DNA of 64,000 bases from Salinarchaeum laminariae (GTDB lineage Archaea; Halobacteriota; Halobacteria; Halobacteriales; Salinarchaeaceae): assembly GCF_023204835.1 (NCBI RefSeq), contig NZ_CP096270.1, positions 2,232,001-2,296,000 of the forward strand. Direction: 5' to 3'. The translations under genes and the position numbers were made by a program. Under the pieces are notes generated by a model. That model did no database searches. It saw only the letters and a program-made list of their open reading frames with translations, and was not told where the DNA came from. Position 1 is the stretch's first letter. Every line of letters starts with the position of its first letter. Positions 32,696 through 41,150 of this stretch are shown here, piece after piece.

Positions 32696-34432
32696 ATGAG
32701 CACCGACGACGGGTTCGAGCAGGCGTGTGAGGAGCTCGTCGAACGGGTATTGGCTGGCGACCTCGAGCGCGACGACGTCGAATCTGCCAAACTCGACGTT
32801 TGCTCGAAGTACTCCGCGTCGAAGGTGCCAAAACACACCGAGTTGCTCGATCGGGCTCCGGACGGCCGCCGCGATGAGCTCGCGGAGGTACTTCACCGGA
32901 AGCCCGTCCGGACAGCATCGGGCGTTTCTCCCGTCGCGATCATGACCAGCCCCCGGTCCTGTCCACACGGGAAGTGCCTCTACTGCCCGGGTGGGCCGGA
33001 CTCGGAGTTCGACTCCGCTCAGAGCTACACCGGACTCGAACCAGCTGCAGCCCGTGGCGAACAGAACGATTACGACCCGTACGGTCAGGTCACGCTCCGC
33101 CTCAACCAGCTTCGAAAGATCGGCCACCCTGTGGACAAGGCCGAGCTGATTCTCATGGGCGGCACGATGACCGCCCGGAGCCACGACTACCAGGAGTGGT
33201 TCGTGAAAGAGGCGCTCCGCGCGATGAACGACTTCGATCCCGACGCAGAGCCGACTCCATCCGAGGAGGAGAGCTTCGCTCCCAATCGTCGGCCACAGCG
33301 CGATAGCGGCCAGAACGGAGCGGAGTGGCGCGCGTCCGACTACCACTACACGGAGGACGTCATCGCCGAGAACGAGACCGGCGACGTGCGCGCGATCGGG
33401 ATCACCTTCGAGACCAAGCCGGACTGGTGCGATCCCGAGCAGGTGAACCGGATGCTCCGACTCGGCGGCACGAAGGTCGAGGTCGGCGTCCAGACGACGT
33501 TCGAGCGGATCAACCGAGAGATGCACCGTGGACACGGCATGGCAGCGTCGGTCTCCGCGAACCGCCGGCTCCGGGATTCGGGGTTCAAGGTCGGTTTTCA
33601 CATGATGCCCGGCCAGCCCGGGGCCTCCAAGGAGATGGTGCTCGAGGATTTCCGCCGGCTCGTCGAACGCCCAGAGTGGCGGCCGGACTATCTCAAGATC
33701 TACCCCACCCTGATCGTCGAGGGGACTGTAACCTACGACATGTTCCGGCGTGGCGAATTCGAACCGCTGGGCAACGAGGAGGCGGCGGAACTCGTCGCGG
33801 AGATCAAGTCGATGCTCCCGCGCTATACGCGACTTCAGCGCGTCCAGCGAGACATCCCTGCCACCGTGATCGAAGGGGGCGTCTGGAAGTCAAACCTCCG
33901 ACAGCTCGCCCGCAAGCGCATGGACGACCACGGCTGGACGTGTGACTGTATCCGGTGTCGCGAGGTCGGGATGAACGACGCCGAGCCGGTCGATCCCGAA
34001 CTCCGCGTCGATACGTACGAAGCCGCCGGCGGGACCGAACATTTCGTCTCGATCGAGGACTTCGACCGGGACCTCCTGATCGGCTTCTGCCGACTTCGCG
34101 AGCCCGGCGATCCGATCCGCCGCGAGCTCGAGGACGCCGCGATCATCCGCGAGCTCCACGTCTACGGTAACGAGCTGGGAATCGGAGAGACTGACGCTGG
34201 CTCCGAGGGATCGGGTGTTGCAGTCGACGGTGCCTCCGCCGACTCGAACCAGAGCGACGGGGGGTTCCAGCACCAGGGGCACGGCCGCCGGCTAGTCGAG
34301 CGCGCGGAGACGATGGCTCGGGAGAAAGGGTACTCGAAGCTCGCCGTCATCGCTGGGATCGGCGCACGCGAGTACTACCGTGAGCAACTCGACTACCGGC
34401 AAGACGGTCCATACGTCTCCAAGCAACTCTGA
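32696..34432 (+). CDS. elp3: tRNA uridine-34 acetyltransferase, Elp3 family
   Basis: The 578-residue protein is an archaeal Elp3. It has the radical SAM cluster motif C89-x4-C94-x2-C97 (CPHGKCLYCPGG), LILMGGTMTAR, the SAM-domain stretch TFETKPDW, VEVGVQT and FHMMPGQPG, and a C-terminal HAT/GNAT domain with acetyl-CoA-binding HGRRLVERAE. It adds carboxymethyl groups to U34 of tRNA. The ATG at 32696 is 27 bases from a TATA-like gcttattcc, so the long upstream frame is ignored. A Ser/Asp/Gly-rich insertion of about 30 residues lies just before the HAT motif. The gene is divergent from the pseudokinase gene. Confidence 0.92.
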   Translation: MSTDDGFEQACEELVERVLAGDLERDDVESAKLDVCSKYSASKVPKHTELLDRAPDGRRDELAEVLHRKPVRTASGVSPVAIMTSPRSCPHGKCLYCPGGPDSEFDSAQSYTGLEPAAARGEQNDYDPYGQVTLRLNQLRKIGHPVDKAELILMGGTMTARSHDYQEWFVKEALRAMNDFDPDAEPTPSEEESFAPNRRPQRDSGQNGAEWRASDYHYTEDVIAENETGDVRAIGITFETKPDWCDPEQVNRMLRLGGTKVEVGVQTTFERINREMHRGHGMAASVSANRRLRDSGFKVGFHMMPGQPGASKEMVLEDFRRLVERPEWRPDYLKIYPTLIVEGTVTYDMFRRGEFEPLGNEEAAELVAEIKSMLPRYTRLQRVQRDIPATVIEGGVWKSNLRQLARKRMDDHGWTCDCIRCREVGMNDAEPVDPELRVDTYEAAGGTEHFVSIEDFDRDLLIGFCRLREPGDPIRRELEDAAIIRELHVYGNELGIGETDAGSEGSGVAVDGASADSNQSDGGFQHQGHGRRLVERAETMAREKGYSKLAVIAGIGAREYYREQLDYRQDGPYVSKQL

Positions 34433-34697
34433 GAAGGCGAACCGGTTTCGTCTCCGACATTCCTCGGCGTCGAAGTTCTCCTACAACATACGATCTTATT
34501 CATAGCTCCGGGCCTAGGCTGTGAGTGACTGTTCTCACCCGTGTTCTGGAGCGTATCGCTGGAACTCGTCTGCGACCAGAGAGTAGTATCACCCGATCGT
34601 TCGAAACCAGCTATCGACAACGCCGTTCGAAAAACGAGTGACACGTCGCCCGCACATTTGTTCTGTGAGAATCACGTCGGTAATTTTGGCCACAACG

Positions 34698-34705
34698 CTT
34701 ATTGG
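34698..34705 (+). promoter_or_regulatory. TATA box of the RecA-like remnant gene
   Basis: The sequence cttattgg is centred about 29 bases before the ATG at 34731. The surrounding 60 bases are AT-rich compared with the window. Confidence 0.5.
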
Positions 34706-34730
34706 ATACTGAAATCAGAATAATGCAAGA

Positions 34731-35375
34731 ATGCGGTCCGAACAGGGCGGCGAGGGCCCCGACGGGTCCACGTTTTCCGAGGCACTCGCCACGCTCAAGC
34801 GAACGGGCTCGAACGTGGTCGTCGTCGGTACTGCGGACCGTTCCGCCCACGACGCGGTCTGCCGTCGACTGCTCGGGACCGACGCGCCGCGGACCCGGCT
34901 CGTCGTTCGAACGTCGCCCGGCGGCTCCTGTGGCTGGCTTCCACCCGAGGACGCCGCGGGAGACACGAATCTTATCACGTACGGCGATCCCGGCGTGGAG
35001 TGCAACGCGACGATCGTCGACAGCGACCTGCTCGGGCCACTCGGCCAGGCGGTCGCGGACAAGATCGACGGTCTGACTGCCGAGGAAGGACTGGAGCCGG
35101 CGGAGTTTCGCGTCTGCCTCGACTCGCTCGGTCCCCTCTTCTCCGAGCACGATCCCGAGACCGTCTTCCGACTGGTACACGTCGTCACCGCCCGCGTTCG
35201 CGACGTCAACGGAATGGGCCACTTCCACCTGCGGCTCGCGCCCGACGACGATCACGTGAAGCTACTCGAACCGCTGTTCGACGCGGTTGTAGAGGTCCGG
35301 CCCAGCGAAACTGGCGCCGAGCACCGCTGGCGACTCCTCGATCAGGACGTCGACAGCCAGTGGATCGAACTGTAG
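34731..35375 (+). CDS. haloarchaeal RecA-superfamily-like protein (DUF7504-like)
   Basis: The 214-residue protein has strand-loop patterns of a RecA or KaiC-like core (NVVVVGTADRSAHDAVCRRLLG, TRLVVRTSPGG, NATIVDSDLL, EFRVCLDSL, GMGHFHLRL) but no Walker A GxxxxGK[T/S]. It resembles haloarchaeal proteins that I recall as DUF7504, thought to be degenerate RecA-like members of signalling loci. It probably does not bind ATP in the usual way. The start at 34731 is supported by the TATA box 29 bases upstream. The 298 bases between elp3 and this gene contain no other gene I can support. Confidence 0.6.
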   Translation: MRSEQGGEGPDGSTFSEALATLKRTGSNVVVVGTADRSAHDAVCRRLLGTDAPRTRLVVRTSPGGSCGWLPPEDAAGDTNLITYGDPGVECNATIVDSDLLGPLGQAVADKIDGLTAEEGLEPAEFRVCLDSLGPLFSEHDPETVFRLVHVVTARVRDVNGMGHFHLRLAPDDDHVKLLEPLFDAVVEVRPSETGAEHRWRLLDQDVDSQWIEL

Positions 35376-35432
35376 CAACGGCTGGGACGCGACGCGGCCC
35401 TTTTTGATGCTTCGGGGCAGATTGACGTACGT

Positions 35433-36026
35433 ATGCGAGGAGCCTCCGGTGACGATCCCGACCTCACTGACGGATCTGAAGACGCCGCCGAGTCATCTGG
35501 CGATTCGTTAGATGACTCCAATCTCGACGCAACCGACGTCGACCCCTCCGAGCTGACCGTCTCCGAACGCTCGCTCCACCCGCGGATTCGGACGATCTGG
35601 ATCGCTCGTGGTGTCGTCTGGTCGCTCGTTCTCGGGGCCATCGCTTTTGCCGCCGCGTGGCAGTGGCTCGAGATCAGCCTGCTCGTCCCCGCGACGATCA
35701 CGACCGCACTACTCGCACTGTTCGTCACCCACGCCGTCTTGCGTTATCGCGCCTGGCAGTACGAGTTCCGCGAGGACGCGATCTATCTCGAACGCGGGGT
35801 TGTGACGCGCGTCCGGACCGTCGTTCCGTTCGTCCGGATACAGCACGTCGACACCGCTCGTGGGCCGATTGCCAGAGTTGCAGGCCTGTCGACGCTCGTG
35901 GTCTACACCGCCGGATCGCGTGGGGCCGACGTTACGATCCCCGGTATCGAGTCGGACCGCGCGACCGAGCACCAGCGCCGGCTGAAACAGCTCGCGATCG
36001 CAGCGGAGGACGACACCGCCGTATGA
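35433..36026 (+). CDS. PH-domain membrane protein, YdbS-like
   Basis: The 197-residue protein has an acidic disordered N-terminus (1-50), two transmembrane helices (about 57-75 and 82-100), and a bacterial-PH (DUF304) domain (about 108-185; YEFREDAIYLERGVVTRVRTVVPFVRIQHVDTARG). The family is membrane-bound with unknown molecular role. Its stop codon overlaps the start of the following PH gene (ATGA), so the two are translationally coupled, as in the bacterial ydbS-ydbT pair. Confidence 0.85.
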   Translation: MRGASGDDPDLTDGSEDAAESSGDSLDDSNLDATDVDPSELTVSERSLHPRIRTIWIARGVVWSLVLGAIAFAAAWQWLEISLLVPATITTALLALFVTHAVLRYRAWQYEFREDAIYLERGVVTRVRTVVPFVRIQHVDTARGPIARVAGLSTLVVYTAGSRGADVTIPGIESDRATEHQRRLKQLAIAAEDDTAV

Positions 36027-37624
36027 AGCTCCACCCGCTTTCGATCCCGTATCGTGCGGCCCGCACCGCCGGCAACGTCGTGCTAATCGCCTTTTTCGCC
36101 TTCTTCGGCGTTCCACAGTTCCTCGACGGCGCGCTCGCGTTCGCGGTCGCCGGGATGGTGATCATCGCAGGGTTGATCGCGATCGTGGGCTGGCAGTACG
36201 CCTACTATCGCCGCTATGAGTACGCGCTGACCGAGAGCACGCTCGACATCGACGCCGGCGTTGTATCGCGGCGCTCCCGCGAGATCCCCTACGGCCGCGT
36301 GCAGAACGTATCGATCGAACGGACGATCGTCCAGCGAGCGCTCGGGCTCGCGGAAGTCCGCGTCGAGACCGCCGGTGGGAGCGGCACCGAGGCACACCTC
36401 CAGTACGTCGGTGCCGCCGAGGCCAACCGACTTCAAAACGAAATCAGCGAGCGCAAGCGCCGGAGTCGCACCGAGGAAACCGCGGGGGATGCATCTGCTG
36501 CGGACGCCGCAGCGACCGAGGCTGGAACCCTTGCCGACCGACGCGAACTCCTCTTCGAGATGACGCCGCGCGAGCTGGGGGTTCTGGGCGTCGTTTCGCT
36601 GGACTCCCGAATTCTCCCGCTGGTCTTCTTCGCCCTCACGCCGTTCGTTCCGGAGATCACGGAGCTCGCTGGCGGAAGCGCCGGTCTTGCCGTATTATTC
36701 GTTCCGGCAATCGTGCTCGCGATCTACCTCGCGACAGCGGTCCTCAGCGCCGCGTACGCGGTGACGAACTACTACGGTTTCCAGCTGTTCGCGGTCGACG
36801 ACGAACTCCGGTACGAGCGAGGGCTCCTCCAGAAGTTCTCGGGGACCATCCCGCTCGAGAAAGTGCAGGCGGTCACGGTCACCGAGAACGTGCTCTCACG
36901 GTTCGTCGGCTACGCCTCGCTGACTGCCGAGACAGCCGGCTTCTCTCCGGGGCAGGAAGGCGGTTCGCAGGCTGCAGTGCCGATCGCCCGACGCGATCGC
37001 GTCCTCGAGCTCGCGAAGGAGATCGAGCCTGTGGATCTCCCCGCGTTCGAACGCCCGCCGAAACGGGCGCGGACCCGCTACGTGGCGCGATACGCGATCG
37101 TCCTCGGGATTCTCACTGCGATCGCCTACAGTGCGGTGGCCAGCGGCGTCTGGAACGGTCCGTGGTGGATCGTGCCTCTCGCCGCGCCGCTGATCCCCGT
37201 CGCAGCACACCTGAAGTGGCGGAATCTCGGCTACGCGCTCACCGACGAGTACGTCGTCACTCGCCACGGGTTCTGGAGCCGAACCACGAAAATCGTCCCG
37301 TATCACCGGGTACAGACGGTCGCGGACTCCCAGACGATCTTCCAGCGCCGTCGGCAGCTCGCGACGCTTCACGTCGACGTCGCCGGCTCGCGGAGTCTGG
37401 TCAGCGACGACAGCAAGATGATCGACGTGGACCGTGACGTCGCCGGTGAGATCCGCGAGACGATCGCGGACCGGCTACTCGAATCGCTGGCCGAGCAAGA
37501 CGATCGACCAGCAGATCAGTTCCGTGATGCCCCGATCGATCCGGTCCCGAGCTCGCAGGATTCGGCGACGTCCGGCGACGGGTCAGCGTCAGCGAACGAC
37601 GAGTCGGCGTCCCGGAGCCAGTGA
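36023..37624 (+). CDS. multi-PH-domain membrane protein, YdbT-like
   Basis: The 533-residue protein has three PH (DUF304) units separated by transmembrane helix pairs. Motifs of the type Y-AL-T-E-STLDIDAGVVSRRSREIPYGRVQNVS (about 70-100), ELRYERGLLQKFSGTIPLEKVQAV (about 260-285) and EYVVTRHGFWSRTTKIVPYHRVQTV (about 410-435) mark the three repeats. The C-terminus is a Ser/Asp-rich tail. It overlaps the upstream ydbS-like gene by ATGA and is probably its complex partner in the membrane. The function is unknown; bacterial homologues are linked to membrane stress. Confidence 0.85.
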   Translation: MKLHPLSIPYRAARTAGNVVLIAFFAFFGVPQFLDGALAFAVAGMVIIAGLIAIVGWQYAYYRRYEYALTESTLDIDAGVVSRRSREIPYGRVQNVSIERTIVQRALGLAEVRVETAGGSGTEAHLQYVGAAEANRLQNEISERKRRSRTEETAGDASAADAAATEAGTLADRRELLFEMTPRELGVLGVVSLDSRILPLVFFALTPFVPEITELAGGSAGLAVLFVPAIVLAIYLATAVLSAAYAVTNYYGFQLFAVDDELRYERGLLQKFSGTIPLEKVQAVTVTENVLSRFVGYASLTAETAGFSPGQEGGSQAAVPIARRDRVLELAKEIEPVDLPAFERPPKRARTRYVARYAIVLGILTAIAYSAVASGVWNGPWWIVPLAAPLIPVAAHLKWRNLGYALTDEYVVTRHGFWSRTTKIVPYHRVQTVADSQTIFQRRRQLATLHVDVAGSRSLVSDDSKMIDVDRDVAGEIRETIADRLLESLAEQDDRPADQFRDAPIDPVPSSQDSATSGDGSASANDESASRSQ

Positions 37625-37669
37625 TCTGACCGCTCGATCCATCGGGGTTGTCCACGTACTCATCTGCTC

Positions 37670-37960
37670 TCAGAGGATTCCGAACACGAAACCCGTCCCC
37701 ATCACGATCAGCACCGCTGCGGAGAACGCCGGCAGGTAGGGCGTGATCCGTTCGACTCGTTCCTCGAAGTGCTGGTAGCCTGCAACGACTAGCATCGTTA
37801 GTCCGACGATGCCGAGGACGACCGTTATCGCGTACGCGAGCATGAGTTCCAGACAGTGTGAGGAGCCGGTACAGAGCGCGATGATCTCGAACTCCTCCTC
37901 GTGGGCGAATCCGAGAACGATCGCTCCGGCGAGAACGCCGGGCGCCTCTCCGTGTACCAT
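37670..37960 (-). pseudogene. C-terminal fragment of a NiCoT/HupE-type nickel-cobalt permease
   Basis: The 96-codon frame reads MVHGEAPGVLAGAIVLGFAHEEEF, then IIALCTGSSHCLELMLAYA and ends ERVERITPYLPAFSAAVLIVMGTGFVFGIL. This is the last third of a haloarchaeal nickel permease: the HEEEF helix, a Cys/Ser-rich turn and two more helices. In intact homologues, as I recall, about 200 residues with a His-rich loop precede this point. The upstream DNA (37960-38083) does not encode it. The fragment starts at a His-Gly-Glu-Ala-Pro stretch. It lies divergent from nikR. It could be a live short gene, but truncation is more likely. Confidence 0.65.
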
Positions 37961-38082
37961 CGGTTGGATGTGATTCACACCACGACCCCGTTTAGCGATT
38001 GTTACTACCCAGACGCCCACCTCTGCATACGCGGCAGTGGAGAGACCGCAGACTCTTGGTTCGGGCTCCTCTCGATGTACTC

Positions 38083-38559
38083 GTGCGAACGAGTCTGAAC
38101 GTCCCCGACGAGCTGCTCGAGGAATTCGATCAGGTCTGGCAGGAGCAGGGCATCGATAGCCGTTCTCGGGCGGTCCGTGAGGCAATGCTGGAGTACGTCG
38201 AGGCTCACACTCGTCTCGAAGGCGCGGGAGAGGATCTCGTCGCGCTGGTGGGCTTTGACTACCGCCACCACGACGTCATCCGCGAGCTCCACGGCGTCCA
38301 GCACGATTTTCAGGACGTCATTCTCAACACGAGCCACTCACACCAGGGCGATCTCTGTCTGGAATCCCTGTTCTGTCGCGGCGATGGCGATCGCATCCAC
38401 GGACTGGTGAACGAGCTCCGGGACTTCGACGCCGTCCGCCGTGTCAAGGTGATGGTGATCCCGGATGCTGGCGAGCACGAGCACGCGCATCCCCACGAAC
38501 ACGTTCACGAGGCCGGCGAGCCACACGATCACGGCGACTCGACTGATCACGAGCACTGA
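38083..38559 (+). CDS. nikR: NikR-family nickel-responsive regulator
   Basis: The 158-residue protein has a ribbon-helix-helix DNA-binding domain (RTSLNVPDELLEEFDQVWQ) and an ACT-like metal domain. The expected nickel ligands are visible as H74, H85, H87 and C92 in GVQHDFQD and HSHQGDLCLE. A C-terminal tail of about 28 residues contains ten His (132-158), which is not part of the core family and may buffer metal. NikR represses nickel uptake when nickel is abundant. The start is GTG at 38083 (VRTSLNVPDE), since earlier in-frame sequence is Arg/Pro-rich. A truncated nickel permease lies divergently upstream. Confidence 0.88.
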   Translation: MRTSLNVPDELLEEFDQVWQEQGIDSRSRAVREAMLEYVEAHTRLEGAGEDLVALVGFDYRHHDVIRELHGVQHDFQDVILNTSHSHQGDLCLESLFCRGDGDRIHGLVNELRDFDAVRRVKVMVIPDAGEHEHAHPHEHVHEAGEPHDHGDSTDHEH

Positions 38560-38633
38560 CCACTGCGTTCGCGCTTCTCGCTCCCGCAGCAGGTGACACC
38601 GGCCGAAACGTGACCGCGACCGAGGCGGCGTAC

Positions 38634-39098
38634 CTACCGATTCTCTCGCTGCTCGACCTTGTTCAGCTCTATCAGTAGCCGGAAAATCGCCTTCACGAGG
38701 TTGGCGTCGACGTCGAACTGCTCGGCGTTGACGCCCGCGCGATCCATCACGCGCTGCTCCTGTTGCTCGTCGGTCGTGGGCAGGTCGCGATCGTCTTTGA
38801 CCGCCGCGATCGTGTCTGCGACGTACGTCCGGCGGGCGATCAGCTCGACGAGTTCCCGGTCGATGGACTCGATCTCCTCGCGGAGCTCGTCCAGGGCCAT
38901 GTCCTGCATTCCCTCGCGTTCACCACCGTCAGGCCTGAGGCCCTGACGAGGATCGCGATCGCGCTGCGATCGCTCACCACCGTCGGAGCGAAGCTCCGAG
39001 GAGGTTCCCCTCGCCCCGCTCGGCTCACCGCCATCGGCCAGCAGTCGTGTGATCGATTCGGGCGCGTCGTCGGTCTGGGTTTCCTCGTGGTCTGTCAT
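38634..39098 (-). CDS. chorismate mutase (AroH/AroQ type) with a repeat-derived N-terminal extension
   Basis: The 154-residue protein ends with an AroQ-type chorismate mutase domain (about 67-154: LDELREEIESIDRELVELIARRTYVADTIAAVK). It converts chorismate to prephenate for phenylalanine and tyrosine. About 65 residues precede it, made of DGGE units (D22, D39, D57) separated by Arg/Gln/Ser-rich stretches; haloarchaeal chorismate mutases usually begin near MTLDELREE. The extension is encoded by a palindrome-rich element. The ATG at 39098 overlaps the stop of the shikimate kinase gene (ATGA), so translation probably starts there; M64 and M67 are alternatives. Confidence 0.85.
   Translation of the reverse strand: MTDHEETQTDDAPESITRLLADGGEPSGARGTSSELRSDGGERSQRDRDPRQGLRPDGGEREGMQDMALDELREEIESIDRELVELIARRTYVADTIAAVKDDRDLPTTDEQQEQRVMDRAGVNAEQFDVDANLVKAIFRLLIELNKVEQRENR
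38912..39040. repeat. palindrome-rich element inside the chorismate mutase 5-prime region
   Basis: Between these points lie three near-repeats of the pattern caccaccgtc or caccgccatc, each followed by inverted repeats. Examples are gtcagg...ccctgac, gcgatcgc...gcgatcgc, and tcggagcgaagctccga. It encodes the DGGE-type extension on the minus strand. The design resembles short palindromic elements inserted into haloarchaeal reading frames. Confidence 0.6.
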
Positions 39099-39979
39099 TG
39101 GATAGTTGCTCCCTCGGTCTGCGTGGTCGTCAGTCTGATCGTTCCAGGGCGTTCCGCCCACCCCGTGCGCACCGTCTCGAGTGCCTCCCGATCCCCGACG
39201 GCCGTCACGCTCGGCCCGGTGCCGGACAGCGAAACGCCCGCAGCCTCGGGGAGGGCCTCGACCATCGGCTCCGTCGGAAACTCGAGCGCGGCGGAGAACG
39301 CGAACCCGTTGACCGTCATCGCGCGAGCGAAGTCGCCCTCGAGGGCGTGCTCGATCACGAGATCGGCCGTCCCGGCGATCTGCCGGCAGCGCTCGACGTC
39401 GGCGTCCGCGGAGTAGGCCCGCTCCGGGGGCGTCCAGACGAGCACTGCCCAGTCCCGGTCTTCGTGGGCGAGCAGCTCGTCGTCGGTATTGTCGGTGACG
39501 GTGACGCCACCGAGCATGCTGGCGGAGGCGTCGTCGAACGCGCCGGTGACGGTGACGCCAGCGTCGCGTGCTGCCTCGACGCCGAGCCGGCAGGCGTCCA
39601 CTCGGTCGGTCGCGTCGGTGGCTGTCAGCGTCGGATCCGATTCGTCAGCGACGCCGAGAGCATCGAGCGTCGCCAACACCGTGGCGTTCGCCGCCGCGCT
39701 CGATGACTTCAGGCCGGCAGCCATCGGAACCTCGCTGTCGGTGCGGACCGTACCGCCCTCGCCGTCACCGAAGCGCTCGATGGTCAGCGCTACGCAGCGC
39801 TCGATCAGTGACGTGTCCGCGTCCGGTGCTCCGTCGATCGTGCCGTCGACACCGTCTCGTTTTGGGTCGAGCGAGACGCTCGCAGTGGTGTAGGCCTCGA
39901 TGGCGAACGCCGATCCCTGTCCGTTCGCGAGTGCGTTGCAGATCGTCCCCGCGCCCGGTGCTTTCGCCCGACCGTCCAT
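39095..39979 (-). CDS. aroK: archaeal shikimate kinase (GHMP family)
   Basis: The 294-residue protein is a GHMP kinase: PGAGTICNALANGQGSAFAI at the start, the ATP-binding stretch PMAAGLKSSSAAANA, and VSLSGTGPSVTAVG near the C-terminus. This family replaces the bacterial shikimate kinase in archaea, phosphorylating shikimate to shikimate 3-phosphate. The ATG at 39979 (MDGRAKAPGAG) is chosen because the longer frame is Arg/Pro-rich. The stop overlaps the start of the chorismate mutase gene by ATGA, forming an aromatic pathway pair. It is divergent from the gene at 40222. Confidence 0.93.
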   Translation of the reverse strand: MDGRAKAPGAGTICNALANGQGSAFAIEAYTTASVSLDPKRDGVDGTIDGAPDADTSLIERCVALTIERFGDGEGGTVRTDSEVPMAAGLKSSSAAANATVLATLDALGVADESDPTLTATDATDRVDACRLGVEAARDAGVTVTGAFDDASASMLGGVTVTDNTDDELLAHEDRDWAVLVWTPPERAYSADADVERCRQIAGTADLVIEHALEGDFARAMTVNGFAFSAALEFPTEPMVEALPEAAGVSLSGTGPSVTAVGDREALETVRTGWAERPGTIRLTTTQTEGATIQ

Positions 39980-40161
39980 ATCCGTCCCTCCGTTCGCCAC
40001 CACATACCATTGACGGTGTCGTTCCGCGGAAGCGCCTGCGACGGACTGGTATCGTTCATCGCCCGGTGGCGGTCGAGGGGTGCCTGACCGGAGGAGGTAC
40101 CAGTCGAGGGGGTGGAGATCGCGGCCGGTCGCGTGTGGCGTGCAGTGACGCATCCAAACGC

Positions 40162-40180
40162 GACGTGACGTGACGTGACG
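40162..40180. repeat. GACGT tandem repeat
   Basis: GACGT is repeated three times and followed by GACG in the divergent gap between aroK and the DUF5796-like gene. It lies just upstream of the TATA-like tcttttcc of the latter. It is a simple sequence repeat of unknown effect. Confidence 0.7.
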
Positions 40181-40221
40181 CGAACGCGGTTCTTTTCCCG
40201 GTCACCGACCAACCGACGGGT

Positions 40222-40707
40222 ATGTCCCACCGATCGACCGTCTCCCCGTCGACCCTCCCCGTAGATCTCCGGGAGGAGGGCGTCGTCGTCGAGTATCTCG
40301 ACGAGCGGGAGGCGTTCTACAACGGCGTTCCGGCGAAACGCGAGGGCTCCGTCCGGACTCGTCCCGGCGTGCTCGTTCAGGTCCTCGTCACGGATCCCAC
40401 CGACACAGAGGGCGTGCTCACGTACGTCAACGATCGCTCGACCCACGACGACATCCTCGAGGAGACTGGCGTCGGCCGCGTCTTCGTCGAGCCCGGCGAG
40501 GAGACCGAACTGTTCCCCGGCGTGACCGCCCGCGCCGAGGGCCACGCGATCGTGATCGAGGGCGAGCCGGAGGTCGCTCGCGGTCGCATCTTCGTCTTCG
40601 CGGAGGACGAGATGGGTGAGGCCTCCTACGAAATCGTTCGCGAAGATACCGAAGCCGAGGAGGGCGCCCAGATTGCCGAGAACGGCCAGGACCAGCTGGA
40701 GGAGTGA
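40222..40707 (+). CDS. haloarchaeal conserved protein (DUF5796-like)
   Basis: The 161-residue protein is soluble and acidic, with beta-rich motifs REEGVVVEYLDEREAFYNGVP, VLVQVLVTDPTDTEGVLTYVND, FPGVTARAEGHAIVIEGEPEVARGRIFVFAEDE. It resembles a haloarchaeal family that I recall as DUF5796; the function is unknown. A TATA-like tcttttcc lies 27 bases before the ATG. The next gene starts four bases after the stop, so the two form an operon. There is no signal peptide or membrane segment. Confidence 0.75.
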   Translation: MSHRSTVSPSTLPVDLREEGVVVEYLDEREAFYNGVPAKREGSVRTRPGVLVQVLVTDPTDTEGVLTYVNDRSTHDDILEETGVGRVFVEPGEETELFPGVTARAEGHAIVIEGEPEVARGRIFVFAEDEMGEASYEIVREDTEAEEGAQIAENGQDQLEE

Positions 40708-40710
40708 CCG

Positions 40711-40953
40711 ATGCCGCTCCGGAAAGCCTGGGAGGACCTCTCCCGCACTACCGTCGGGAAAGCTCCCGAACGCTACGGTGTCTACGAAATCGGCGACGCG
40801 GACGGTGACGTCGTCGAGGTCGGAGCCGGCGTACTCACCGACGAACTGAAGGAGGCACTCGCTTACGGGGCTGGCGAGCAGGTCCGCTGGGAGGCCACGC
40901 CGTCACTCGATCGCGCGGAGGAACTGGCGTCGGAGCACAGGGACCGACTCTGA
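40711..40953 (+). CDS. 80-residue protein, GIY-YIG-like (DUF7508-like)
   Basis: The small protein contains YGVYEIGDADGDVVEVGAG (about 22-40), close to the GIY...YVG strands of GIY-YIG nucleases. A helix follows (LTDELKEALAYG), and then VRWEATPS and an Asp/Glu/Arg helix. The residues expected for catalysis (a conserved Arg in the helix and a Glu further on) are unclear, so it may be a binding version. I recall a haloarchaeal family, DUF7508, with this look. It follows the DUF5796-like gene by four bases and is probably cotranscribed. Confidence 0.72.
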   Translation: MPLRKAWEDLSRTTVGKAPERYGVYEIGDADGDVVEVGAGVLTDELKEALAYGAGEQVRWEATPSLDRAEELASEHRDRL

Positions 40954-41150
40954 CCGTCTCGGCGAGTCGCCGGTCGCGTCGGCGGTACCGATCGGTAGCA
41001 GTTCGGGGATCAGTCTACTCACGATTGCCTGTCGTAGAACCGCATTCATCCGGGAGCGGGCTCCTCTCGCCAGCGATCGCCACGTACGATTCGAAACCCA
41101 TCGCCGTCCCGCAGAGAAAGGCATTTCACTGCACACCCGTTTGCTCGGGT

